The notes: generated by a model not told the origin, from the sequence alone. 64,000 bases of DNA from JAVBJV01 sp031555315 (GCA_031555315.1 JAVBUO010000024.1:62001-126000), one strand, 5' to 3'. Shown: positions 53,901-63,408, counted from the stretch's first letter. Translations and numbers: made by a program.

Positions 53901-56650
53901 CGGATCAGCCGCGCCGTCATCGCCACGCCGGCCAGCGGCTTGCCTTCGGAATCGACGGCCAGAATTTCGGGATCGATCGCACCGGGCTGCGGCAGATAAC
54001 GTTCCACCTTCACGCCCAGCACGAACGGCGGCAGCGCCAGAACCTGCTGCGTACTGCGCACCTGAAGATCGTCGTCGCCGGTAACGGTCGCCTCGACCAC
54101 ATAACGCCGCGGCTGCGCCGTAGGTTCGATGGTCGGATCGAGCGAGATCCGTGCCGCGCCGGCGTTATCGGTACGCGCTTCGCGTTCCAGCACCGGCGTC
54201 GAACGGAATTCGCGCATGCCCGAAAAGCGGGCATCGGTCGAGAACAGGAACCCCTCGCGCGATGGCGGGTTCCAGTTGTAGGGGAACTGCGTCACCCGCC
54301 AGCTGATCGGCCGGTTCGCCGCCACCCCGCCGGCGAAATAACGGGCCAGCAGGCTGACGTCGAACGACCTGTCCAGCGCCGTGCGGTCGGGTCCGTTCAG
54401 CACCACCTCGAAAGTCGGCAGCCGGTAGGCTTCCTTCTTGAAGGTGGCGACCATCTCGCAGCTCGTGTTCCGGGTCGGCCGGTAGAACACGCGATAATCA
54501 CCGGTTGCCTCGGTGGTTTCCGAGAACAGGTGATAGAATCCCCCGTTCGCATCCAGCGTTACCGGAACGGTCCATTCCTGCCCGCCGGGTCCCTGCACCA
54601 CCAGCGTGCCGTCGCCGCGCGCGAAACTCAGCGCGCCCTGACGGTAGGATCGCACATAACCCTGGATATGTACGGGTTCTTCCGGGCGATAGATCGGACG
54701 CTCGGTGAAGATGTGACACAGCGTCTGCGGGCTTTCGTCACGCTCGCTGACGTTGCCCTGAGTCCACGACAGCCACGATTCCTCGGGCCGGCTCCAGTTC
54801 TCGCGCGTGTACTGCTGCGGCCCGCCATCGGTGTTCAGCACCAGTATGTCGTTTCCCTTCACCACGACGATGCGCTGCAGATCGCCGAGCAGCCCGCGCG
54901 GTGTCCCTGCACGGGCGGACTCCGGCGCGGTCCAGGTGAAACCACCATCCGCCCCTGTCGTGCCCTGCGCCAGCGTGACAAATTCGTCCTCGCGCACGCC
55001 CTCCAGGCGGATCTGCGCGCCTTCCACCGGGCGCGCCGTCGACAGCGAGGTAACCTGAAAGTGCACCCGATCGGCTTCCTCCACCGTCGACAGGCTGAGA
55101 TCGGTGACCTGCAGGCGCATCCACTGCCGCCGGCCGCCATCCACCGGGCGCATGCCCAGCAGGTACGTTCCCGGCTGGTTGGCGCCCGAAATCTTCGCCA
55201 GCAGCGCGGCGATGTTCAGCCCGAACTTGGCATCGGCGCCACCGCGTTGCGTCGGCAACGTCACCAGTTCGGAAACCGCCGGAGACCCCATCGCGCGGAT
55301 CCGCGCCGCAATGGCTTCACGCCGGATGGCACTGCCCCCGGCCCAGACGCGCGGTTCGTTCCCGGGCAGCGGGGGAGACACGTCGTCATCGGTGGTCAGC
55401 CCACCGCTCGGGAACGGCCAGAACTCACGCGACAGCGGATCGATCTGGTGGATGCGCAAATCGACGCGGTCGTACCCGCGCCCACGCATCGGCACCATTT
55501 GCGGGCCGTTGCGTTCGGCGATCCCCTGTCCCGTATCCCATGACAGTTGCGGCAGGCTGGGTAGAAATGCGAAGCGTTGCGTATGGCCGCGCTCCAGCAC
55601 ACGCCCGCGCGAATCCTTCAGCCCGTTGGCCACGATGTTCAGCTCATACGGCACATCGGCCTCGAAACGGCCGGTCACCAGCAGGCGACGCCCATCGGCG
55701 CGCACCGCCAGATTGTCGACCGGCGGCGAGATGCGCAGCAGATCGCGCGCCCGCACGATGTCGATCGCTTCGGGCGTTTCGCTGAACGCTATCTGCAGGC
55801 CGCGCGGCGCAAGGCGTTCGTTCCCGGATTCCGAGGTCTGCATGCACTGCATCACGCCGTCCTGCACCTCGCCCAGGAATCCCCTGGAGCAGTTCACGCC
55901 CATGACGTTGAACGGCGTCACGCCGCGCAGACGCAGCTCGTAGGTCGGGTCGTCCATACCCTGCACATCGGACAACCGCAGACGCAGCACCAGCGCACGG
56001 CCATCCGGCACCGGGCGGCGCAGAACCACCTGGTATGTCTGGCGTTCGGAACGCTCGCTCCGCTCGATGGCGCGCACCGTGAAATCCTGCGCGGTCAGAA
56101 CTTCGGCCGGAACGTCCAGCGCCCCCGAAGACGCGCGCAACTCGATGCTGATCAGCCGCGCCAACGCCTCTGTGTCGACCGGATCAGGAAACACCAGGTC
56201 GATCGTCTCGAGGTTGGGGATGGGGTCGGAAGTGGCGGCCGGCGCCGTGGCGACCGGGGCGGGGAGCAGCGGCACCAGTTGCGTCGAACGCCCGCCCGCC
56301 GTCAGCGTGATGCGCTGCAGCGGTGTCCACGGTTCGGTGGGACGGAACTGCAACGCGCGGGCGTTCAGCCATTGCCAGGCGCCGGGTACCGGCGGCGATA
56401 TGGTGACGAGGCGTTCGGGCGCATCCTCGGGGCCGCCCGCGCTGGGGCCGGTATCGCGCCCGAAGAACACCGTCACCGGATCCCAGCGTCGCAGAAAACG
56501 GTCGGGAACCACCAAAGCACCATCGGCGCGCTGTAGCCGGTCGAGCTGCGCGGCCGGCGCCGTATCGCTCTGCTGCGCCTGCACCGGAACGGCCGTCAGA
56601 ACGGTCCACGCCAGAAGACCAACCGCCGCATTGCGAAAAAAACCATTCAT
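50882..56650 (-). CDS. Bacterial alpha-2-macroglobulin (YfhM/YfaS-like), thioester cysteine absent
   Basis: 1922 aa from ATG 56650, with GAGGA at good spacing; a GTG at 56665 overlapping the previous stop is the alternative. It has a cleavable signal (MNGFFRNAAVGLL... ending VPVQAQ) and no lipobox, so it is a soluble periplasmic protein, not a lipoprotein like E. coli YfhM. The order is: MG-type N-terminal domains, a macroglobulin core with bait-like loops, VHIQGYVRSY (MG block), and near residues 1442-1450 TPYGGVEQH where thioester members have YGCxEQ. Cys is replaced by Gly, so no covalent trap can form. Coupled to the 1773-aa protein upstream and pbpC downstream. Confidence 0.9.
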   Translation of the reverse strand: MNGFFRNAAVGLLAWTVLTAVPVQAQQSDTAPAAQLDRLQRADGALVVPDRFLRRWDPVTVFFGRDTGPSAGGPEDAPERLVTISPPVPGAWQWLNARALQFRPTEPWTPLQRITLTAGGRSTQLVPLLPAPVATAPAATSDPIPNLETIDLVFPDPVDTEALARLISIELRASSGALDVPAEVLTAQDFTVRAIERSERSERQTYQVVLRRPVPDGRALVLRLRLSDVQGMDDPTYELRLRGVTPFNVMGVNCSRGFLGEVQDGVMQCMQTSESGNERLAPRGLQIAFSETPEAIDIVRARDLLRISPPVDNLAVRADGRRLLVTGRFEADVPYELNIVANGLKDSRGRVLERGHTQRFAFLPSLPQLSWDTGQGIAERNGPQMVPMRGRGYDRVDLRIHQIDPLSREFWPFPSGGLTTDDDVSPPLPGNEPRVWAGGSAIRREAIAARIRAMGSPAVSELVTLPTQRGGADAKFGLNIAALLAKISGANQPGTYLLGMRPVDGGRRQWMRLQVTDLSLSTVEEADRVHFQVTSLSTARPVEGAQIRLEGVREDEFVTLAQGTTGADGGFTWTAPESARAGTPRGLLGDLQRIVVVKGNDILVLNTDGGPQQYTRENWSRPEESWLSWTQGNVSERDESPQTLCHIFTERPIYRPEEPVHIQGYVRSYRQGALSFARGDGTLVVQGPGGQEWTVPVTLDANGGFYHLFSETTEATGDYRVFYRPTRNTSCEMVATFKKEAYRLPTFEVVLNGPDRTALDRSFDVSLLARYFAGGVAANRPISWRVTQFPYNWNPPSREGFLFSTDARFSGMREFRSTPVLEREARTDNAGAARISLDPTIEPTAQPRRYVVEATVTGDDDLQVRSTQQVLALPPFVLGVKVERYLPQPGAIDPEILAVDSEGKPLAGVAMTARLIRRNWNSVLQASDFSQGAAHYITEVVEETVEERRITSTAEAQKLHFAVRDAGVYVVELEAEDQIGRRQTVRVDLFMAGDTQVTWPRAPSQTVTVTTTQQEYAPGETATLLIQSPFQSARALAIVEEPEGRFRYDWVDIVNGVGTYNVTIRREHMPRLPVHFLLMRGRLAMPAQAATAPFDQGKPVTLAATAWIRVKPVKHQVTVTIEAPANAQPGEEIEVTLKLTDDTGRALSGEVAFWMVDQAVLTLAREAPLDPLRNFIVQRDTHMVARDTRNMAFGVIPLEETPGGDGGEEDEFGLGNISVRRNFTPVPVYMPRVQVGSDGTARVRVRLPDTLTVYRFRAKAISGPDRFGVGVGEIRIRQPIVAQPTLPRFIRPGDTFSATMVARVIEGPVGGLRAAIEASGLEVTGASEQNIAVGEDRSTRVEFGVSVPEGESATTMVRLRMGVQRTADRAGDAVQIDLPVRPDRMPVHRRQVVTLDAGGGTQEIPPPDDEARAGTYNGRVSITGDAVLAQMVSGLNYILETPYGGVEQHIALGAAELALRPFTPLLQTAGIENRMAHDIPAAVNAIRQAVDEDGLVAFWPRMRGSVWLTAQAYRFLVAAERAEVPIDRALKDRLAQVLARALRSDYRRLLSGEEIRERVVALIALAEGGDVQQAYGTELVRRAAFMPTETLAQAVQVLTMMPEQGQPMTASALEALWSRVQMLDRGGRSVYRGLAETSGNPLILPSETRALSNVIRAVTRATPDDIRVPVLREALLRLGQNAGGWGNTNTNAAALLALAQGWVTPSVNAPVAVMMGNQEHEGTISPDKPLLSWTMDAPGAVRMRNGGVNALVALVEQNYVPAGLGATAEPILNGLVLNRASYRAHANAPLERLQPGTDGAVHLAVGDVVEEVAELVNPEDLTHVAIILPIAAGMEPLNASLATATADAAASTELTLTPDWVAYRDDSVMYVYTQLPKGNYRLAFRARALVPGSFTQPPGEAATMYRPDVYGTSAGQRVVIAR

Positions 56651-56661
56651 TTTCGAAATCC

Positions 56662-59600
56662 TCACCGCGCCGGTGTCCGTACAGGGGCCCGCCCCGCAAG
56701 TTCCAAATAAGTGCGCACGACATCGTCCGGCGGACCGCTGGGCCGCGGCTCGATCCCGACCACAGCCGGGCGCAGCACCATGGTTCCCGCATCCGCAGGC
56801 ACACGCGCTTCGATCAAATACCGTCCAGGCTGCAGCCGCAGCAGTTGCGCCACCCCTTCGCCGATCGTGGCGCCGTATTCATCCAGCACCCGCACCTGCA
56901 CGCGGTCCGGTTCGGACCGCACGCCGACGCCGACCATGCCGGCCTTCGCAACGTCGAACGAGAACACGGCTGCACCGCCCGGCGCCACCACGACCGGCGC
57001 ACCCAGCCCTTCCTGCGCCATTATCACCGGCGTCGAGGTCAGTTCCAGCGAACCCGACAGCGGCCCGTTCTGCGCCGACATCAGCCGCAACTGGCTGGCG
57101 CCGGCCGGCAGATAGCGATGATATTCCGCACCCGCCGGGAACAGGGTCGGCGAGACGACCTCCTCGCCGCGCGACAGCGACGCGATGATCGGTGCCGAGC
57201 TGCGCATATGCAGCAGGACCGGCGTCTGCGGCGACACCGACAGCTGCATCGCATCGCCCGCCAGCGTGATGTACTGCGGCAGCCGCACCAGCTGGGCGTT
57301 CGTGGTCGCCGGCCACGGCGTGGCCCCTTCACCTTCCAGCCACACGGCGACCGGCCCGATGCCGTGACGCAGGATCAGATAACCGGGGCGGTTCACGTCG
57401 ATCGCCGTGCCACGCAGGATGCGTCCGTCGCGCGTCAGAAATTCCCCACGCGCGTCACCGGCGATCATCAGCCGCTGTCCGGGGCGTGAATCCACCGGAA
57501 TCACCGACGCCCCCGCCGCGCCGAAAAACTGCTTCAGCGGACGGTCGCCGCGCAACACCGAAGCCGCCCCGCTCAGCGGCGCGGTCTGATACGACACCGG
57601 TTGCGATACCCGGCCGGTATTTATCAGCAAGACCTCGTCCCAGCTGCCTTCCAGCGAATAGCTGCCGGCCAGATTGCCGCTCCACAGGGTCTGCGCGTCT
57701 TCCTCTCTGTTCCAGCCCGCGATGATGGCCGTGCCGGGCGCCAGATCGACCTGCAAACGCTTGCTGCCGGCCGGCAACGCCAGTGGCAGCGCCGTGCCCG
57801 GCGGCACCATTTCCATGAAATGCGCCGATGCCGTGCGCGTCGGCAGCAGACGCAACGACTGCGGCTGCAGGCGCACGCGCATCGCCTCGCGGTCGCCGGC
57901 ATTCCACACATACAGATTGCGCGACCCGGCCAGCACCACCGCGCTGCCCGAAAAGCCGTTCCCCGCGAACCCCATGCTCAGACCCGCATTCACCCCCGGC
58001 TGCGCCGTCGCCGATTCGGCGCGCCACAGGCGGATATGCCCTTCCTGCACCGGCGTGGCCGGCAGGGTCGCGATTTCGGCGGGTGCCAGACTCAGCTGGA
58101 CCGACGTATCGAGGTTTTGCATCAGTTGCAGCCCGAGCTGCGTGCCGGGGCGGTTGCGCGCCACCATCCACAGGCGCGAGGACTGCGGCACGACGATCCG
58201 CCCGTCGACCGGCATCAACGCCCGGCCGGGCAGCGAACCCACCAGCACGCCATCCGCATCCGGCATCTGCACCAGGCTGGCCAGCGGCACACCGATCGAC
58301 GCCACCTGCAGACCTGGCAATGCCTCGCGGTCCACGTCCTGCAGCGTGGCGCGTGCAGGTTCCTGCGGCGCGTTGTCGAGCAGACGCATGACAAACCGGA
58401 TCGGCTCGAAACCGCCATCGACCGTCCAGGCGGAAATCCGCCAGGGCGAGTCGTCATCGGCGCGGTCGGACCCGGCGACCGGCATCGCCAGCACCGGGTT
58501 CAGTCCCTGATCCAGCGCAACATGCACCCAGCGCCCATCCGCCTCGCGGCGTTCCAGCGCCAGGATGATCTCGGCGCCCGACGATGCGCTGGCCAGCATC
58601 AGCCGGTCATCGCGCGGCACCGGCACCATCAGCCGGTGCACGCCACCGCCTTCCAGCGACGCCGCACCGGTCAGCGGCGCGACATAGGCGGGACGGGCTT
58701 CGAACAGCGACAGTCTGATTTCCGTATTCTGTCGGTCGACGATGCCATCAGCCTCCGGCGAGAACTGCTCGTCGTCGCTGCCGCTGTCGTCACGATAGCT
58801 GTCGCTACCGCTTTCATCGTCTTCACCATATTCGCCGCTTTCCGAGCGGGAATTCTGCGCATTCCTTCTGCGTATCGCGGCCTGGGGCGGCTGTAGACTC
58901 AACACATAGCGGCCGGCTTCCAGATACTGCGAAATGGCGATGTTCCAATCGTCCGCGCGATCACCGAAGCGCCCGACCACACTGCCATCCGCGCGCCGCA
59001 GCACGGCGCGCATGCCGATGCTGCCGAAGCTCGTCAGACTGACCACGCGGTCTTGCGCCACCGAGAACGGCAGCGAGACGGGCAAACGTACCCGCCGCGC
59101 CACATCGGGCTGTAACTCCTGTGATTCGAGGCGCAACGTATAGTCGAGCCGGTCATTCCGGCCGATGGCGCGCGCCTCGATGCGATAACGTCCGGCCGGC
59201 AGCGTATGCGCCGTCGCACGCGCCACCGTCCCCATCGGGGTGCGCGACGTACCGTCGGCGCCGATCTGCACCAGTTCGCCGGTCATGCCGTCGCCCAGCA
59301 CGATCGTCACATGGCTTTCACCCTGCAACGCGAAATCCCATTGGTCGGGAACACGTTCGGCGTTGCGGTCTTCCGGCTCGCGCCACAGATAATCCTGTGT
59401 TTCGTCGAAGCGCAGCTCGTGCGGACCGTGCCCTTCCAGAATGCGTTCGGACCGCGCCTGCGTCAAACGGGCCACGACGCGCGCATCGGTGTTCTGCGGC
59501 ATCACCACCAGCCGGTATTTCCCGGGTGCCAGCGACATATTCTGACGCGTGATTTCGCCCACCGGGAACAACGGCCAGCCGTCTTCGTCCTCGATGCGCG

Positions 59601-61983
59601 CCGTGAAACTACGATTCAACCCGAGCAGTTCCAGCGTGAAGTAATCGGCGCGTTCGTCGATCTGGATCGGGAACACGACGCCGCTTCCCGCCCGCATCGA
59701 GGCGCGCACGCTGCCGCCGGCAAACAGGGTCGCCCCTTGTGCCAGCGGCGCTGGGCGCGCCACGATTCCCATGCGTCCGTCGCTGCCCTGCGTGCCGACC
59801 TGCACCCGGTAACGCCCGGCGCGCAGATAGGTCTGCAGCAGCATGTTCTGCCCCGCGCCACCAGCCTGATCGCCGACGATCTGCGGGATGAACGGCGTGC
59901 CCAGCGTGCCGTAGGTGCGTTGGCGCCCCAGGGTCTCCACCCGGTACAGCCCGCCCTCCGGCACCGTCATCGTGAAACTGCGCTGTCCGTTGCGCGGCAT
60001 GTCGAAATAGAAGGGCCGGTTGGCGGTCAGCGCCGTGGCCGGCTGTGGCTGCATCGCCATCTGCGGGATCGACGGCCCCGGTCTGGGCGCCAGCCAGCTG
60101 ATCGCCACCGTCCGCGCCCGGTTCGGCGCCGGCACCGCGATCTGCGCCCGGCGCGGCGCGTTGGCATCCGGGTCACGTGTCGCATAGGTCAGCGATGTCG
60201 AGGTTTCCACGCGCAGATCGATCGGCATGATACGGTCGCCCGTCATCACGTCGCGCACCATCACCGTGCCGAACCCCGGCACGATCGCCGGCAGCAGCAG
60301 ATCCTGCCCCGGCTTCTGCGTGATCGTCAGCGGATTGTCTTCCAGCATCGCTTCCGCCGACCGCGTGATCAGACTGCCGGTATGGATGGTGGCGGTGTTG
60401 CTGTACAGAATCAGCGCCTGTTCGCGCGTAATGTTCTGCACACCGAAATACAAGGACGGATCGGCCGGCAGACGCGGCGAAGGTTCGCTCGGCACCACCC
60501 CCGGCGGCCCGATCGTCAGGTCCACGACCCCGGTCTGTTCCTGCGTCGGGTTCAGGCGCAGTTCGTACCAGCCGTCCGCCAGTTCGGTCGGGTTCGACGG
60601 CCCGCCCATCAGGTTGCGGATGCTGCCCGTCAGATTGGGGTTTTCCGTGCGCACCGCAATCGGCCCGCCGCCGCGCACCTCGAACAGAACACTGGTCGGC
60701 CCGCGCATGTTGAAACGCGTGCGCCACGCCCGGCCGCCGCCGATCTGCGGCGCCGACGAGGCAGCCAGAATCTGTTCGCGCCGACCGCTCTCGCGGTTCA
60801 GTTCCTCGCGGAACAGCAGGAAGGTCGGCGGCACTTCATCACCACCGAACCCCAGCGCCTCGGCCGTCACCACATGGGCCCCCGCCGTCGCCAGACGCTG
60901 CTGGTGGGTGCCGACGAAACCACGCAACTGGAACAGCTGCCCTTGCGCGCCGACAACCTCGACGATATGCGCGCCGTTGTTCTGCGACGAAGACAGGCGA
61001 GTGCGCAGCAGAACCTCGGGGTCGCGGCTTTCGGTGACCACGCTGCCCTGCCCGATGATCCGGCCGTCGAAGATCTCGCGCATCGTCACCGGCATGCTGG
61101 CCGGCAGCCGCAACAGCAGATGCCGCGCCGAGGCCGGAATTTCGTAGACCTCGCTGCCGAACGGGCCGATCGTGCCGTTGACCCATAGCTCGCCGAACGC
61201 CGCGCTGGCGTCCACCCGCAGATGGAACGGTTGGTCGCGCGAACCGTCCGCCCAGGGTTGCGCCGGGCCGCCATAGACGGTGATCAGATATTTCCCGGGT
61301 TCGAGCACCGGCGTGTGCAGCACGCCGAGCAGTTCATGCCCGCGCACCGGCTCCACCTGGCGCGTCGCCGGTTCGCCCGAGATCAGGTTGTAGCCATCGC
61401 GCCAGACACGCAGATCGGCCAGCGAACGCCCTGCCGCCTCGATCCGCACCCGGCGTGGACGGGTGACCTCCAGCCAGAAGCTGCGCTGCTGCAGATCCTC
61501 GAGCTCGGCGGTCAGCACGCCTTCCACCGGCGCCGGCACCGAAGGCGCCACTTCGCGGAACGGCAACAGCGCCAGACGCACCTCGCCGCGCGCCCCCTCG
61601 GCCCCGAAGACGCGCAGCTTGTAGGTGCCGACGTCGAGCAGAACATCCAGCCGGCCGTCGCTCACCCCTTCCACCCCGACCAGCGGTCCGGGACCGGTCA
61701 ACATGTCGACAAGCTGCAGCGCCGTGCCACTGGGACTTTCGGCGCGGATGGCGAAACGGCCCGGTTTGGTCACCGTCAGGATGATGTCGGTCTGACGTGC
61801 CGTCGGGAAGCGCGTGCGATCCAATCGCCCCTCGGGCGTCGTCATCTGCGGCGAGACCTGCACGGTCGGCGCGTCCCGCGGCGTGGGGTTGATAGGCGCG
61901 CCACCGCGCCGCTGGGCAGCAGCCGGCATCTGCCACATCACCAAAGCCATCCCGCCAACCAGCAGCCAACTGCCCAGTCGCAT
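56662..61983 (-). CDS. 1773-aa secreted beta-repeat protein of unknown function
   Basis: Signal peptide (MRLGSWLLVGGMALVMWQMP then AAAQ, cleavage near 24) and no membrane segment after it, so periplasmic or surface-exposed. At least eight copies of an L-x-x-G-[RK]-[YF]-x-[ILV] turn are spread along it: KPGRFAIRA (about 73-81), DVGTYKLRV, EPGKYLITVY, YLRAGRYRVQV, SLAPGKYRLVV, TLPAGRYRIEA, YLEAGRYVLSL and RLQPGRYLIEA (about 1716-1726). This is what pre-peptidase C-terminal (PPC)-like beta-sandwich repeats look like. An acidic Ser/Asp/Glu stretch (ESGEYGEDDESGSDSYRDDS) lies between repeats. Stop overlaps a GTG of the macroglobulin gene as GTGA. I recognise no named family for the whole protein. 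Confidence 0.85.
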   Translation of the reverse strand: MRLGSWLLVGGMALVMWQMPAAAQRRGGAPINPTPRDAPTVQVSPQMTTPEGRLDRTRFPTARQTDIILTVTKPGRFAIRAESPSGTALQLVDMLTGPGPLVGVEGVSDGRLDVLLDVGTYKLRVFGAEGARGEVRLALLPFREVAPSVPAPVEGVLTAELEDLQQRSFWLEVTRPRRVRIEAAGRSLADLRVWRDGYNLISGEPATRQVEPVRGHELLGVLHTPVLEPGKYLITVYGGPAQPWADGSRDQPFHLRVDASAAFGELWVNGTIGPFGSEVYEIPASARHLLLRLPASMPVTMREIFDGRIIGQGSVVTESRDPEVLLRTRLSSSQNNGAHIVEVVGAQGQLFQLRGFVGTHQQRLATAGAHVVTAEALGFGGDEVPPTFLLFREELNRESGRREQILAASSAPQIGGGRAWRTRFNMRGPTSVLFEVRGGGPIAVRTENPNLTGSIRNLMGGPSNPTELADGWYELRLNPTQEQTGVVDLTIGPPGVVPSEPSPRLPADPSLYFGVQNITREQALILYSNTATIHTGSLITRSAEAMLEDNPLTITQKPGQDLLLPAIVPGFGTVMVRDVMTGDRIMPIDLRVETSTSLTYATRDPDANAPRRAQIAVPAPNRARTVAISWLAPRPGPSIPQMAMQPQPATALTANRPFYFDMPRNGQRSFTMTVPEGGLYRVETLGRQRTYGTLGTPFIPQIVGDQAGGAGQNMLLQTYLRAGRYRVQVGTQGSDGRMGIVARPAPLAQGATLFAGGSVRASMRAGSGVVFPIQIDERADYFTLELLGLNRSFTARIEDEDGWPLFPVGEITRQNMSLAPGKYRLVVMPQNTDARVVARLTQARSERILEGHGPHELRFDETQDYLWREPEDRNAERVPDQWDFALQGESHVTIVLGDGMTGELVQIGADGTSRTPMGTVARATAHTLPAGRYRIEARAIGRNDRLDYTLRLESQELQPDVARRVRLPVSLPFSVAQDRVVSLTSFGSIGMRAVLRRADGSVVGRFGDRADDWNIAISQYLEAGRYVLSLQPPQAAIRRRNAQNSRSESGEYGEDDESGSDSYRDDSGSDDEQFSPEADGIVDRQNTEIRLSLFEARPAYVAPLTGAASLEGGGVHRLMVPVPRDDRLMLASASSGAEIILALERREADGRWVHVALDQGLNPVLAMPVAGSDRADDDSPWRISAWTVDGGFEPIRFVMRLLDNAPQEPARATLQDVDREALPGLQVASIGVPLASLVQMPDADGVLVGSLPGRALMPVDGRIVVPQSSRLWMVARNRPGTQLGLQLMQNLDTSVQLSLAPAEIATLPATPVQEGHIRLWRAESATAQPGVNAGLSMGFAGNGFSGSAVVLAGSRNLYVWNAGDREAMRVRLQPQSLRLLPTRTASAHFMEMVPPGTALPLALPAGSKRLQVDLAPGTAIIAGWNREEDAQTLWSGNLAGSYSLEGSWDEVLLINTGRVSQPVSYQTAPLSGAASVLRGDRPLKQFFGAAGASVIPVDSRPGQRLMIAGDARGEFLTRDGRILRGTAIDVNRPGYLILRHGIGPVAVWLEGEGATPWPATTNAQLVRLPQYITLAGDAMQLSVSPQTPVLLHMRSSAPIIASLSRGEEVVSPTLFPAGAEYHRYLPAGASQLRLMSAQNGPLSGSLELTSTPVIMAQEGLGAPVVVAPGGAAVFSFDVAKAGMVGVGVRSEPDRVQVRVLDEYGATIGEGVAQLLRLQPGRYLIEARVPADAGTMVLRPAVVGIEPRPSGPPDDVVRTYLELAGRAPVRTPAR

Positions 61984-62003
61984 GCAATCCCTCGAAATCT
62001 TAT

Positions 62004-62024
62004 CTTAAAAATTACGTTTTAGTT
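62004..62024. repeat. 21-bp shared upstream motif (copy 1)
   Basis: CTTAAAAATTACGTTTTAGTT lies 21-41 bp upstream of the 1773-aa protein's ATG. It recurs with a 2-bp insertion at 63938-63960. Imperfect dyad CTTAAAA...TTTTAG. Possible regulator site or promoter part. Confidence 0.4.
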
Positions 62025-62150
62025 ATATCCTGCGGCAGAGCCGAAGTATAGAGATGTTACGTCATGAGTTTACACTTTTTCTCTCTCGCTTACCTTTGAA
62101 GCGCATTGATACGCGCGAGACGATACACCACAAGACGAAGGTCCACAGAA

Positions 62151-62909
62151 ATGATTCACGCAGATCTCAGCGGTCGCACCGCACTGGTTACCGGTGCGGC
62201 ATCCGGCATCGGTCTGGCCACAGTAGAAATTCTGGCGAAATGCGGTGCCCGCGTAGCGCTGAACCATCTGGACGACGACTCGCGCGGCGCCGACGCCATC
62301 GCCCGGCTACGCGCCGAAGGGCTGGATGTGATCGCCGCCCCTGGCAATGTCGGAAAAGCCGGTGAAGCCGAGGCCATGGTGCAGGACGCGATCTCCCGAC
62401 TCGGCGGGCTGGATTTTCTGGTCAACAACGCTGGCACCACACAGACGGTGGAACCGATCCCGTTCCCCGAACTGGACCGCATGACCGAGGACTTCTGGAA
62501 CACCGTCCTGACCACCAATCTGGTCGGCCCGTTCCGCTGCGCCCGCGCTGCCGCCGCCGCGCTGAAGGCCAGCAAGGGCGCGATCGTCAACACCGCGTCG
62601 GTCGCCGGGCTGGGCATCCGGGGCAGCAGCATCGCCTATGCGGCCAGCAAGGCCGGGCTGGTGAATCTGACCCGCAGTCTGGCGCGCGCGCTGGCCCCCG
62701 ATGTGCGCGTCAACGCCGTAGCGCCCGGGTTCGTGCAAACACCGCTGACCGGCAGCTGGCCGGAGTCCCGCCGGCAGGCAACCCTGGAACGCACCTTGCT
62801 GAACCGTCTGGCAACACCGGCCGATATCGCCGACGGCATTCTGTATCTATGCGCCGGCGCGGGTTACATGACCGGACAGACGATCGTGCTCGACGGCGGC
62901 GCGGTCTGA
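62151..62909 (+). CDS. SDR-family oxidoreductase
   Basis: 252-aa short-chain dehydrogenase/reductase. Cofactor motif TGAASGIG (14-21), NNAG (92-95), catalytic Ser150, Tyr163 and Lys167 in SSIAYAASKAG. The C-terminal YMTGQTIVLDGGAV is the classic SDR end. FabG-like by layout, but not next to fatty-acid genes, so the substrate is unknown. Asp41-Asp42-Asp43 after the second strand hints at NAD rather than NADP. Divergent from the 1773-aa gene. Confidence 0.93.
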   Translation: MIHADLSGRTALVTGAASGIGLATVEILAKCGARVALNHLDDDSRGADAIARLRAEGLDVIAAPGNVGKAGEAEAMVQDAISRLGGLDFLVNNAGTTQTVEPIPFPELDRMTEDFWNTVLTTNLVGPFRCARAAAAALKASKGAIVNTASVAGLGIRGSSIAYAASKAGLVNLTRSLARALAPDVRVNAVAPGFVQTPLTGSWPESRRQATLERTLLNRLATPADIADGILYLCAGAGYMTGQTIVLDGGAV

Positions 62910-62972
62910 GAAATTGTTTGCCGGTGCTACTGGCACAGTCTCGAACAGTCTGCGGAACAATCCCGGAATGGC

Positions 62973-63009
62973 AAAACCCGGCGCTCGTTTTTGCTGAGCG
63001 CCGGGTTTT
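62973..63009. terminator. Bidirectional terminator between the SDR gene and cold-shock gene 1
   Basis: AAAACCCGGCGCTC / GAGCGCCGGGTTTT is a perfect 14-bp stem with a 9-nt loop, T-rich on both outer sides. It serves both convergent genes. Confidence 0.85.
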
Positions 63010-63045
63010 AATGTCGTCTCCGGTTTTCCCGGAATCGCCAGAGAG

Positions 63046-63249
63046 TCAGAGCGGCTTCAGATTGGTCGCGGCGGCCTTGCCGCGTTCCATCGCCACATCG
63101 TAGCTGATCTTCTGGTTTTCATTCAGACCGCGCAGTCCGGCCGCCTGAACGGCGGTGATATGCACGAACACATCCTTGCCGCCGTCTTCCGGCATGATGA
63201 AGCCGAAACCTTTTGTCGCGTTGAACCACTTCACGGTGCCGATCGCCAT
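63046..63249 (-). CDS. cspA: Cold-shock domain protein, copy 1
   Basis: 67 aa. MAIGTVKWFNATKGFGFIMP begins the CSD fold; RNP1 KGFGFI (13-18) and RNP2 VFVHI (27-31) bind single-stranded nucleic acid. AGGAG lies 8 nt before the ATG at 63249. It is identical to copy 2 except for Ile48 (Val in copy 2). A long leader with a block shared with copy 2 suggests post-transcriptional control by temperature. Confidence 0.94.
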   Translation of the reverse strand: MAIGTVKWFNATKGFGFIMPEDGGKDVFVHITAVQAAGLRGLNENQKISYDVAMERGKAAATNLKPL

Positions 63250-63408
63250 GCGACCTCTCTCCTTGCATGCCGCCACACGGAATTATGTGACCGGAACAAT
63301 CGGATCATCTTGGACATCCTGAAAGCACCGGCACTCCGGAGGCTAAGCAAGGGCACGCCAAACGTCGATTGCCGGGCAATCTGACACGAAACGTTGGAAT
63401 AATGTCAA
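63250..63408 (-). promoter_or_regulatory. Promoter and conserved long leader of cold-shock gene 1
   Basis: Minus strand: TTGACA (63408-63403), 18 bp, TCAGAT (63384-63379), then about 125 nt of leader. The block at roughly 63328-63372, including (plus strand) GGCACTCCGGA and CACGCCAAACGTCGATTGC, is repeated at 63809-63852. Csp leaders of this length are known to act as RNA thermosensors in other bacteria. Confidence 0.55.

Noticed and set aside
51182..55543. 1453-codon plus-strand frame opposite the macroglobulin gene
   Set aside because: Arg/His/Gln-rich shadow of a GC-rich gene; the minus strand has clear signal peptide and macroglobulin motifs.
59206..61188. 660-codon plus-strand frame opposite the 1773-aa gene
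   Set aside because: Same type of antisense shadow, rich in Arg and His, with no motif.
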